The notes below the pieces were generated by a model that saw nothing but the letters and a program-made list of their open reading frames with translations, was not told the DNA's origin and did not search any database. Shown one piece after another: positions 1-6,874 of a stretch of DNA of 6,874 nucleotides; position 1 is the first letter of the stretch; the number at the start of each line of letters is the position of its first letter. This DNA comes from Deltaproteobacteria bacterium UBA796 (lineage in GTDB: Bacteria > Myxococcota_A > UBA796). The stretch covers positions 1 through 6,874 of the forward strand of contig DBIS01000048.1 of the NCBI GenBank assembly GCA_002296975.1. Direction: 5' to 3'. Made by a program: the position numbers and the translations under genes.

Positions 1-840
1 AGAATAGTTCACCATCAAGATGTACATGCATGCGAGGACATAGACCGTACACATGACCGGAACGACCTTTTCAGCCACCGTCGCAATGCGCTGAATACCC
101 CCGAGAATCACCACGGCCACAGCAGCGGTCATCACCAAGCCATACACCCAGGGGTTTGCTGCAAAGAATGGGATGACAGTCTGGATTTGGTTCATGGATT
201 GACTGACTTGGAAGGCGTTGCCACCCCCGAATGAGCCGCCGATACACAAGATGCAAAACAAGACCGCGAGGACCTTTCCAAGCTTCCCACGCCCTTGCTC
301 TGCCAGGCCTTCAGAGAGGTAATACATGGCACCACCCATGATGCGGCCATCGCTTCGACGTACCCGGTAAGCTTGTCCCAAAGTACATTCGGTGAACTTT
401 GCACTCATGCCCAGCAGTCCAACGAGAATCATCCAAAATGTCGCCCCTGGTCCCCCAAGTGCCACGGCGATGGCGACCCCAGCGATATTGCCCAAGCCGA
501 CGGTAGCCGACAAAGCAGCGGAGAGGGCCTGAAAATGGGTCACCTCGCCTTCTGAACCCTCATCGTCATATTTTCCGGCCACGAGGTCGATGGCGTGGCG
601 GAACATCCGAACATTGACCAAGCCCATCTTAACGGTGAGAAAGGTTGCCCCGGCCAACAGCCATGCCACAACCAAGGGCATATTGAGGAATGGAATATTC
701 CAGAAAAACACCGCGGCAATGGGCCCCACCAAATACTGGCCAAAAAGCCCATCGATGGTGGCGGACAGCCCTGTTGAACCCGACGCAAATGCGCTCGACG
801 AAAACAAGAACGCACTAAAAAAACTGAAAATACGAACCAT
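1..840 (-). CDS. Sodium:alanine/amino-acid symporter, AGCS family (3' part outside window)
   Basis: Inner-membrane carrier predicted to import alanine, glycine or a related small amino acid with Na+ (AGCS/DagA/AlsT family). The visible 280 residues run off the left edge; family members are usually about 450-550 residues. The family signature is clear: GLGNIAGVAIA at 115-125, GGPGATFWM at 129-137, GMSAKFTE at 144-151, then GGAMYYL at 169-175 and GGGNAFQVSQ at 205-214. Hydrophobic stretches near 38-72, 104-150, 188-204 and 232-250 fit membrane helices. Residues 1-20 form a short hydrophobic segment ending in SSAFA-S, resembling a cleavable signal peptide or an extra N-terminal helix. The ATG at 840 is the first in frame after an in-frame stop at 883-885. 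An AGG six bases upstream is only a weak ribosome-binding site. It lies 72 bp downstream of the kinase stop in the same orientation. Family assignment is firm; substrate specificity is not. Confidence 0.93.
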   Translation of the reverse strand, partial: MVRIFSFFSAFLFSSSAFASGSTGLSATIDGLFGQYLVGPIAAVFFWNIPFLNMPLVVAWLLAGATFLTVKMGLVNVRMFRHAIDLVAGKYDDEGSEGEVTHFQALSAALSATVGLGNIAGVAIAVALGGPGATFWMILVGLLGMSAKFTECTLGQAYRVRRSDGRIMGGAMYYLSEGLAEQGRGKLGKVLAVLFCILCIGGSFGGGNAFQVSQSMNQIQTVIPFFAANPWVYGLVMTAAVAVVILGGIQRIATVAEKVVPVMCTVYVLACMYILMVNYS

Positions 841-866
841 GGAAAGCCTGCGGTAAAAGGGACATC

Positions 867-908
867 TGGTCAGAACTATGGCCTAAACGATTGGCCAAAG
901 CCTGACCA
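867..908 (-). promoter_or_regulatory. Imperfect stem-loop between kinase stop and symporter start
   Basis: Outer arms TGGTCAG (867-873) and CTGACCA (902-908) are perfect inverted repeats. Inner arms TGGCC (879-883) and GGCCA (893-897) enclose a 9-nt loop. In the minus-strand RNA the internal loop closes further (U-A, C-G, G-U pairs beside one U-U mismatch and one bulged base), giving about 15 base pairs. The structure begins four bases after the kinase stop and ends 26 bases before the symporter ATG. Neither side is followed by a proper U tract; only CCCTTTTACC occurs, several bases later. A canonical intrinsic terminator is therefore not supported. It could be a weak terminator or attenuator, an RNA-stability or processing element that uncouples kinase from symporter expression, or a protein-binding palindrome. 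The pairing is seen directly; the role is inferred. Confidence 0.5.
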
Positions 909-912
909 ACCT

Positions 913-3900
913 TCAAAGCTGTGCGAGAGACACCTTGATCGCCGCCGAGAGTTGGGGTGCACCGAGCGCATCTGCAATCCCGAGTCCCTCCAACCACATT
1001 TTTTTGGCACCCAGTTCATCTCCAGCCTCTTGCAAATGACGCCCCAGCAAATATCGGGCGTTCACGCGGGTTTCGCTGTGATCAAATTTGTCCGCGCTTT
1101 GAGCGATGGTGAGCAAGCGCTCCTCGACGTCTTGGGCCCCGCGCTGCCCATCTAAAAAGGCCAAATACGCCGCGTTCATCAAAATCCCATGGGAAAAACC
1201 AGAGGATTCCGCGATGTCATGGCTTCGCCTAAAAGCTGCCCAAGCCCGCGCTCGGTCGCCCTGCCTAAAATGGACATCCCCAATATTATGAAGGTTGACC
1301 ACCACACCCAAGCGATAGTCAATGCCCTCCCGTATTTTTAAGGCCGCCTGATAATACTCCAGCGCGTCGTCATATTGCTCTGCTTCAGCGTGAATGGTCC
1401 CAAGGTTATTAAGAATGCGCCCGACCAGCAGGGCATCGTCTGCCCGTTGGGCCCGTGCGAGTGCATCTTCAAGTTGGTCCAAGGCCGCCTCATCATCACC
1501 GTTCCGAATATGGCGCAGTGCAAGCGCAACCAAAGCCTTGGCACTGAGCAGATCGTCCCCTCCGGCCAAGCGCAGGGCATCTCTGAGCCATGCCTCACCT
1601 TTATCGATCTCACCGCGGCCCAAGGCCAGCGACCCCATGCCATTCAGCGCCTCGACTGCCACTTGACGATGCCACAAAGGCGCACCATCGAGGTCTTCTT
1701 CTCGCAGAGCACCCATGGCGAGCCCCCGGGCTGTGTCATAGCTGGCGTGACTCAACACCGTCCGCCCCTTCATGCTGTATAGGTTCCCCAACGCCACAGT
1801 GGCCACAGCCTCAAGCTCGGTGTCCCCCACTTCTTCACCTAAATCTTGGGCCACTTGCAGGTGAATCTCCGACTTTCTGGGGTCACCGGCGAGGCGCCAA
1901 GCATTTCCAGCCTTGATGCGCAACACCGCTTCTTTGACATGGGCAGCCTGGCTCCGTCGTTGAAGCTTATCAAGCCAACCCACACCTTCCTCCCAGCAAC
2001 CCAAGGCAGGACGAATCATCTGCTGTGAGCGCAGCCTGTCTCCGGCCCGTTCCGCGTGCCCTGCCGCCCGTAAAAACTGGCCTCCGGCTGCACAGTGCGC
2101 CGCCAACTCCATGCGCTTGTCTCCCAAATCATCGCCATATAGACGCTCCATACCGTCAGCGACCATCCGGTGGTATTCCGTCAGGCGAACCCCAAGAATC
2201 GACCGATGCACAGCCTCCCACAACAAGACACTCGAAAAACTCGCGATGCCCATTTGGTCTGGGCCACTCCGTTCGATAATCCGCCGATCTACCAAGTCAT
2301 TGAGGAGCGGGCCAATATTTTCGAGCCCAGAGGCCTCCCGCACCAAAGCCACCGGAAAGGTCACCCCCACCGTGGCCGCGATCTGAAGCACCCCCTTTGC
2401 AGCAGGGCCCAATGCATCGATGCGAGATGCAATCATCCCCTCCAAATTTACAGGTAGCTGCACATCGTCCAGCGCGCCCACAAGGTCTGCGACGCCCGCC
2501 TCAATCGAGATGCGCCCCCTCTGCCTCAGAGACCGGATGACCTCATCCACATACAATGGATTTCCTTCTGCGTTGGACCGCAGCAAGTCCAACAGGTTTT
2601 GACCGACCTCCTCTGTACCTAAAAATTCTCGGGCCAACTCCTCCAGGCGGTCGCCCTTGAGTCGGCCCAGGCTAATCTCGACATCGGCGGGGCGGAACTC
2701 GCTCGGCAATTTGTCTCGCCCGACGAACAAAAACATGGGGGGATTGGTCCGGTGGCCTCTCAAGGCAGCACCGATGACTTGGCGCTCCATATGGGCCACA
2801 TATTGAACATCGTCAATGGCGACGATCACCGGCCCCTTTCGGGACATCCCATCGAGAAGCCGCGATGCAGCGCCGATAATTCGGTCCATATCCAAACGCC
2901 CTTCACGGCGATCGCGAAGGCCAAACATCACCCCGATTACGCCAATATCTTCCTTAGAAATACCGAGCTCGGTCAAACGGTGAAGCTGGGCACGAACGGT
3001 ATCCGGGCCATCCTCTCGCGTGACACCGATGGCATGGCCAGCGACATCCCGCAGCACATCAAAAGGACGATAGCCACGATAAGGGCGGGCCCTTGAAAGC
3101 ACAAATGGCACACCGCGACTGCGCGCGAGGCGTTGAACCTCTCGCAATAACCGTGATTTTCCGACCCCAGCACCGCCATTTATTGAGACCACCGCCCCTT
3201 CGCCTTGACCGAGCCTGCCGATATGGCCGGCCAAGTTGTCAAGCTCATCTCGGCGGGCGACCCACCGGCCTGTGACCGGCTCCATTCGGTCTCGAGCCCC
3301 GACCAATAAAAAACTCTTGTACTCCTCTTTTCTTCCGCGTCGACGAATGACTGGCCCAGCACTAAACCGAAAGCGATGCCCAGTCATTTCGGCGACTTTT
3401 TGGCTCACCAAGACCCCTGATAAATCGGCCTCACTGCACAAGCGGTGCGCCAGCTTTACGGTGTTACCTCTGGCCAAATAACGGACCCCTCGACCTTCTT
3501 TGACCCCGATGGTGATGTCGCCGCGATGCACGCCGATAGAGATGGCAACCCGCGACCGCCGAAGCGATCCTTGAGCGCTCAAAGTGGCAACAGCCTGTGC
3601 GCAAGCCACCGCACGCTCGAGGTCGTGTTCCCCAGCGCGGGGCACGCCAAAAAGGACCATAAATCGGTCGTCTTGGTAGCTCTCGAGCAATCCCCCATGG
3701 CGATCGACAACCCGTCGAAGTCGGCGCAATAATTTGTAATGCCATCGCACGACTTCTACGGCATCTGAAGCCTCTGAGAGATCGGTGAAGCCTGTGACCT
3801 CAGCCATCAGCACCACCACAGTCTTCCGTTCGCCAACGCTCCCGCGGAGTAGCCGCGGAAGCTTGATATTGTCGGTCTCGGCACCCCCAGTGGCGGTGCC

Positions 3901-4923
3901 GATAATCGAGATGTCGGTCAGGTTGGTGCCCCCCTCCTCGAGCCGACGAATATCAGAGGCGAGGCCATCCAAATCCGCGACGCCGGGGTCTTTTGCAACA
4001 TCGTCCGGAAAACGCTCCCCCATAAATGCGGCCAGTTCGTGCGCATCAGCACGCAGGTTGTTCCGGTAAAGAAAGGCCCACAAGACCTCCTCGGCATCGC
4101 CAGCACTCTCAGGACGGCCCTCGGGATCCTTGGACAACATCGCGGCCAAAATCGACCAGAGTTCGTCGGAAATATCCGGATTCTCCTTGCGGGGGTCTGG
4201 AACCTCAGCCGCTCGAACCTGACGCAACTTTTCTGAGGGATCAGCATGCTGAAATAGGCGGTGCCCCACCAACAACTCGTAAAGCACCACCCCAGCGCTG
4301 TACAAATCTGAGCGCAAATCCATCGGCAGACCACTCGCCTGCTCTGGTGACATATAGGCGTATTTCCCGCCACCGGGCACCCCTTCGACCGGCTCGGAAT
4401 CACCCACCAATCGGGCGATGCCAAAATCGAACAACTTGACCTCACCCTGAAATCCGATCATGACGTTGTGGGGTGAGACATCCCGATGAATCAGGTTGAG
4501 CCGCCGACCTTTTGCGTCCGTCCGGCTGTGCGCGTGGGAAAGTCCTCTCAATATGCTGGCCACCACAAACACCGCGAGTGGAACGGCCATTCGCTCATCT
4601 TCGGCCCGCATTGCACGGTTGATTCGAGTCAGGTCGCGCCCATGCACATACTCCATGGCGATATAATGGTCGGTCCCCACCCGGCCGAGCTCATAGACCT
4701 GCACGATATTGGGATGGCTCAACGAGGCCGAAATTTTAGCCTCTTTGATAAACAAGCCGACAAACCGGGGTGAGCTAGCCAGCTGGGGTAAAATCCGCTT
4801 GATGACAAGATGGCGCTCGAATCCTTCAACCCCAAAACTGCGGGCCAAATAGATCTCAGCCATCCCACCGGTCGCGAGCCGGCGCATCAATTCATATTTC
4901 CCAAATCGAACCGGTTTATCCAT
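913..4923 (-). CDS. Ser/Thr protein kinase fused to degenerate cyclase, STAND ATPase and TPR domains
   Basis: Predicted cytosolic signalling kinase of 1336 residues without an evident membrane segment. Kinase domain, about 7-282: glycine loop ATGGMAEIY, VIK lysine K42, helix-C glutamate E61, HRD at 146-148 with N153, DFG at 166-168, SPE at 192-194. All core catalytic residues are present, so it should phosphorylate Ser/Thr. A linker leads to a class III cyclase-homology domain (about 364-515) with substituted catalytic positions. Next comes an AAA_16/STAND-type ATPase: Walker A GGAGVGKS 583-590, Walker B VIVAIDD 699-705, and the GNP motif at 787-789. A winged-helix-like region at about 827-917 follows, then TPR-like repeats from about 939 to the C-terminus, clearest at 1170-1204 and 1210-1242. 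PknK-like kinases and cyclase-AAA-TPR proteins are known relatives of its parts. The start is uncertain: ATG at 4977 adds 18 residues, but has AAGGG directly abutting it and leaves only 61 bp before lon. I prefer 4923, just ahead of the kinase homology. Confidence 0.93.
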   Translation of the reverse strand: MDKPVRFGKYELMRRLATGGMAEIYLARSFGVEGFERHLVIKRILPQLASSPRFVGLFIKEAKISASLSHPNIVQVYELGRVGTDHYIAMEYVHGRDLTRINRAMRAEDERMAVPLAVFVVASILRGLSHAHSRTDAKGRRLNLIHRDVSPHNVMIGFQGEVKLFDFGIARLVGDSEPVEGVPGGGKYAYMSPEQASGLPMDLRSDLYSAGVVLYELLVGHRLFQHADPSEKLRQVRAAEVPDPRKENPDISDELWSILAAMLSKDPEGRPESAGDAEEVLWAFLYRNNLRADAHELAAFMGERFPDDVAKDPGVADLDGLASDIRRLEEGGTNLTDISIIGTATGGAETDNIKLPRLLRGSVGERKTVVVLMAEVTGFTDLSEASDAVEVVRWHYKLLRRLRRVVDRHGGLLESYQDDRFMVLFGVPRAGEHDLERAVACAQAVATLSAQGSLRRSRVAISIGVHRGDITIGVKEGRGVRYLARGNTVKLAHRLCSEADLSGVLVSQKVAEMTGHRFRFSAGPVIRRRGRKEEYKSFLLVGARDRMEPVTGRWVARRDELDNLAGHIGRLGQGEGAVVSINGGAGVGKSRLLREVQRLARSRGVPFVLSRARPYRGYRPFDVLRDVAGHAIGVTREDGPDTVRAQLHRLTELGISKEDIGVIGVMFGLRDRREGRLDMDRIIGAASRLLDGMSRKGPVIVAIDDVQYVAHMERQVIGAALRGHRTNPPMFLFVGRDKLPSEFRPADVEISLGRLKGDRLEELAREFLGTEEVGQNLLDLLRSNAEGNPLYVDEVIRSLRQRGRISIEAGVADLVGALDDVQLPVNLEGMIASRIDALGPAAKGVLQIAATVGVTFPVALVREASGLENIGPLLNDLVDRRIIERSGPDQMGIASFSSVLLWEAVHRSILGVRLTEYHRMVADGMERLYGDDLGDKRMELAAHCAAGGQFLRAAGHAERAGDRLRSQQMIRPALGCWEEGVGWLDKLQRRSQAAHVKEAVLRIKAGNAWRLAGDPRKSEIHLQVAQDLGEEVGDTELEAVATVALGNLYSMKGRTVLSHASYDTARGLAMGALREEDLDGAPLWHRQVAVEALNGMGSLALGRGEIDKGEAWLRDALRLAGGDDLLSAKALVALALRHIRNGDDEAALDQLEDALARAQRADDALLVGRILNNLGTIHAEAEQYDDALEYYQAALKIREGIDYRLGVVVNLHNIGDVHFRQGDRARAWAAFRRSHDIAESSGFSHGILMNAAYLAFLDGQRGAQDVEERLLTIAQSADKFDHSETRVNARYLLGRHLQEAGDELGAKKMWLEGLGIADALGAPQLSAAIKVSLAQL

Positions 4924-5038
4924 GTGCCCCAGCGGTAGGCCGAGTCGACGACCCCACGGCGAGATAATACTCCACATCCCTTTTTAATGGATGCCAATGT
5001 CGATGGCACTGTGACGGCCAAAAGGCTATTCGGCGCGA
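4924..5038. promoter_or_regulatory. Divergent promoter region between kinase and lon
   Basis: Both flanking genes must be transcribed outward from this stretch unless their promoters lie inside the coding regions. A -10-like GATAAT occurs on the plus strand at 4963-4968, and overlapping it a TATTAT on the minus strand (4969-4964). I find no convincing -35 hexamer at normal spacing for either: TTGGCA on the minus strand (4997-4992) is 22 bases from TATTAT, which is too far. If the minus-strand box is used, transcription would start inside the longer kinase reading frame and favour the 4923 start. No heat-shock sigma-32 promoter or CIRCE-type repeat is evident for lon. The nearest purine-rich block before lon, AAAAGG at 5020-5025, is 13 bases from the ATG and too distant for a normal ribosome-binding site. 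The region's role follows from gene orientation; the exact boxes are tentative. Confidence 0.4.
4992..5008. promoter_or_regulatory. Small inverted repeat, possible operator
   Basis: TGCCA at 4992-4996 and TGGCA at 5004-5008 form perfect 5-bp arms around a 7-base spacer, a spacing compatible with a dimeric regulator. The repeat sits between the divergent kinase and lon starts, where one protein could affect both. Five-base arms arise often by chance in a region this size, and I cannot match the sequence to a known operator, so this is only a candidate. Confidence 0.2.
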
Positions 5039-6874
5039 ATGTCTGACCGATTACCCGTCGTCCCGCTCGCCAAGCCCATCCTTTTTCCCGGCATGATCGC
5101 TCGGGTTCACTTCGGCTTGGCCACTGAGGTCGCTGCCGTCGACACCCACATCGAGACCCAGCGGCCTTTGGTTGTGGTCCCCCCAACCGATCCGCACAAA
5201 CAAAACCCCGGCCCTCTGGACCTGTCCAAGATTGGATGCCTCGCGCAGGTCAATCGCGTGGTGCGCCTGGGCGATGGGTCGATACGTGTCCTGCTGGAAG
5301 GCATAGAGCGGGTTGTCTTGCGCGAAGTTCAACCCGACCCAAAATCGGGCATGTCGGCCGGCGTCATCGAGCTGACCACCACCATCGATGATCCTGGACT
5401 GGTAGAGCGCTTCGAACTGGAACTCCGGGAAGCGCTCAAAAACTTGATTGAGACAGATCCAAGCCTCCCATCTGGCCTCTCGCGGTTGGCCAACCTGGCT
5501 TGCAGCCCCGCACGACTGACCGATCGCATCGCCGCCAACCTCACTTTGCCCTATTCCGACCATTTGGCTGTGATCGCCGAGCAATGTCTAGACACCCGCA
5601 TGCAATTGATCCTTGAGCTTGTGTTTAAGGAGCGTGAATTCCGCGCCTTGAAGAACAGCCTCCAAATGCAGACCCATGACAAGCTCGACAAACAACAGCG
5701 GGATTTTTACCTGCGGGAACAAATTCGGGCCTTTCAAAACGAACTGGAGGGCGACGATACTGGGGCTACGGACGAAGCATCGCGCATAGAGCTAAAGCTC
5801 AAAGCTTTAAATATGCCCGAGGAGACCCTAAATGAAGCCCTAAAAGAAGTGGCCCGCATGCGCCGAATGCCACCCGACGCCGCCGAGTACAACGTGGCCC
5901 GCACTTGGCTCGACTTGCTCACATCGATGCCTTGGTCCACCGCCACCGAGGATACCGTCGACTTGATTTCAGCGCGAAAAACCCTCGACCATGGCCACGA
6001 TGGGCTCGATAAAGTCAAAGACCGCATCCTAGAACATCTGGCGGTCGGCCAGCTCAACCCCAATGGTCGTGCCCCTATCCTATGTTTCGTGGGCCCACCT
6101 GGCGTGGGTAAAACCACATTGGGCCAAAGCATCGCCCGGGCCTTGAGCCGAAATTACCAACGGGTCAGCTTGGGTGGCGTGAAAGACGAAGCAGAAATTC
6201 GAGGCCATCGCCGCACCTATGTGGGCGCCATGCCGGGGAGAATCATCAACGCCATCAAGCGTGCGGGTTCAAACAATCCAGTGATCGTGCTCGACGAGAT
6301 CGACAAACTCGGCGCAGATTTTCGTGGCGACCCAACATCAGCACTGCTTGAGGTTTTAGACCCAGAGCAAAATAGTGGTTTTGTTGACCATTATATGGAT
6401 GTGCCATGGGACCTTTCTTCAGTGCTGTTCGTCTGCACTGCGAATACTGCCGACAATATCCCTGCTGCCCTGTACGACCGCTTGGAGATGATAGAGATTC
6501 CAGGCTATATCCAAGAAGAAAAGCTCCAAATCGCTACCCGCCACCTGTTGCCAAAGCTGCTGACAGAACACGGCCTGGCCGACCACGGCATGAGCATCTC
6601 GTCCACAGCGGTCGCCCACATCATAGAGGCCTACACCGCCGAGGCAGGGGTGCGACACCTGGTCCGCGAGTTGGCAAAAATCCACCGAAAGGCCGCGCGA
6701 CAATTCGTCGAAGGACGGACTGCCCCCTTCACCGTCGAAGACAAGGAAGCCGTGACGGCCCTGCTGGGTCCTCCACATCACATTCCAGAGATCGCTGAGC
6801 GGGTTGATGTTCCTGGGGTCGCCTTGGGACTGGCTTGGACCTCCGCAGGCGGGGGCATCTTGTTTATCGAGGCC
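5039..6874 (+). CDS. lon: ATP-dependent Lon protease (3' part outside window)
   Basis: Cytosolic AAA+ serine protease that unfolds and degrades misfolded and regulatory proteins as a hexamer. The visible 612 residues cover the N-terminal LON substrate-binding domain (about 5-200, beginning LPVVPLAKPILFPGM), a helical coiled region (about 200-300), the AAA+ module, and the first residues of the protease domain (GLAWTSAGGGILFIE near 597-611). In the AAA+ part I see Walker A GPPGVGKT 352-359, the Lon signature DEAEIRGHRRTYVGAMPG 383-400, Walker B VIVLDEID 415-422, sensor-1 N469, arginine-finger candidate R481, and sensor-2 R539 in AGVRHLVRE. Walker A lies almost where it does in E. coli Lon, so length and register are normal. 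The catalytic Ser-Lys dyad lies beyond the right edge. ATG 5039 is the first start after an in-frame TGA at 5012-5014 and sits eight or so residues before the conserved LON-domain start. No strong Shine-Dalgarno is visible. Some Myxococcota carry two lon genes; which paralogue this is cannot be told here. Confidence 0.96.
   Translation, partial: MSDRLPVVPLAKPILFPGMIARVHFGLATEVAAVDTHIETQRPLVVVPPTDPHKQNPGPLDLSKIGCLAQVNRVVRLGDGSIRVLLEGIERVVLREVQPDPKSGMSAGVIELTTTIDDPGLVERFELELREALKNLIETDPSLPSGLSRLANLACSPARLTDRIAANLTLPYSDHLAVIAEQCLDTRMQLILELVFKEREFRALKNSLQMQTHDKLDKQQRDFYLREQIRAFQNELEGDDTGATDEASRIELKLKALNMPEETLNEALKEVARMRRMPPDAAEYNVARTWLDLLTSMPWSTATEDTVDLISARKTLDHGHDGLDKVKDRILEHLAVGQLNPNGRAPILCFVGPPGVGKTTLGQSIARALSRNYQRVSLGGVKDEAEIRGHRRTYVGAMPGRIINAIKRAGSNNPVIVLDEIDKLGADFRGDPTSALLEVLDPEQNSGFVDHYMDVPWDLSSVLFVCTANTADNIPAALYDRLEMIEIPGYIQEEKLQIATRHLLPKLLTEHGLADHGMSISSTAVAHIIEAYTAEAGVRHLVRELAKIHRKAARQFVEGRTAPFTVEDKEAVTALLGPPHHIPEIAERVDVPGVALGLAWTSAGGGILFIEA

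Noticed and set aside
867..908. Intrinsic terminator call for the stem-loop
   Set aside because: No U run directly follows the stem on either strand, so I list it as a regulatory stem-loop and not as a terminator.
1375..1782. 135-codon open frame on the plus strand
   Set aside because: It is antisense to the TPR region of the kinase, with no family resemblance and no ribosome-binding site of note.
3918..4445. 175-codon open frame on the minus strand
   Set aside because: It is another frame within the kinase domain on the same strand; the kinase frame carries the clear HRD, DFG and SPE motifs, and this one has Cys/Trp/Arg-rich nonsense composition.
4978..5038. Heat-shock (sigma-32) promoter or CIRCE element ahead of lon
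   Set aside because: I found neither the CTTGAA/CCCCAT pair at proper spacing nor the long CIRCE inverted repeat.
5051..5584. 177-codon open frame on the minus strand
   Set aside because: It lies wholly antisense to the LON domain of lon, shows no recognisable motif, and its composition mirrors the codon bias of the sense gene.
5734..6132. 132-codon open frame on the minus strand
   Set aside because: It is antisense to the lon helical and AAA+ segment, Ser/Arg-rich, a typical shadow frame.
6406..6798. 130-codon plus-strand frame and the overlapping 120-codon minus-strand frame at 6419-6781
   Set aside because: Both overlap the conserved AAA+ part of lon, which is intact in its own frame; neither shows independent motifs.

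Overview
The window holds three protein-coding genes and little else: the 5' part of a sodium:amino-acid symporter (minus strand, leaving the left edge), a large complete multidomain Ser/Thr protein kinase (minus strand), and the 5' two-thirds of a Lon protease (plus strand, leaving the right edge). I see no tRNA, rRNA, insertion sequence, CRISPR array, phage gene or replication origin.

The organism is probably a predatory or social bacterium of the former Deltaproteobacteria (Myxococcota, Bradymonadota or close relatives). The main reason is the kinase. It has an ATGGMAEIYLA glycine loop, an HRDVSPHN catalytic loop and a KYAYMSPEQ P+1 region, a style common in the many kinases of those groups. 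It is also fused to cyclase, STAND-type ATPase and TPR modules. Base composition is moderately GC-rich by eye, and similar in all three genes, so nothing suggests recent transfer. The assignment is an inference.

Layout: 1-840 (-) AGCS symporter; 841-912, a short gap dominated by a strong imperfect stem-loop; 913-4923 (-) kinase, with an alternative start at 4977; 4924-5038, a divergent promoter region of about 115 bp with a small inverted repeat; 5039-6874 (+) lon.

The kinase and symporter genes point the same way and could be co-transcribed, although the stem-loop four bases after the kinase stop may separate or attenuate them. Kinase and lon are divergent and share one control region. The kinase looks like a cytosolic signalling hub whose cyclase-homology domain has lost several catalytic residues. 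Nothing in the sequence identifies its input or substrate. A link to Lon proteolysis or amino-acid uptake would rest only on adjacency.
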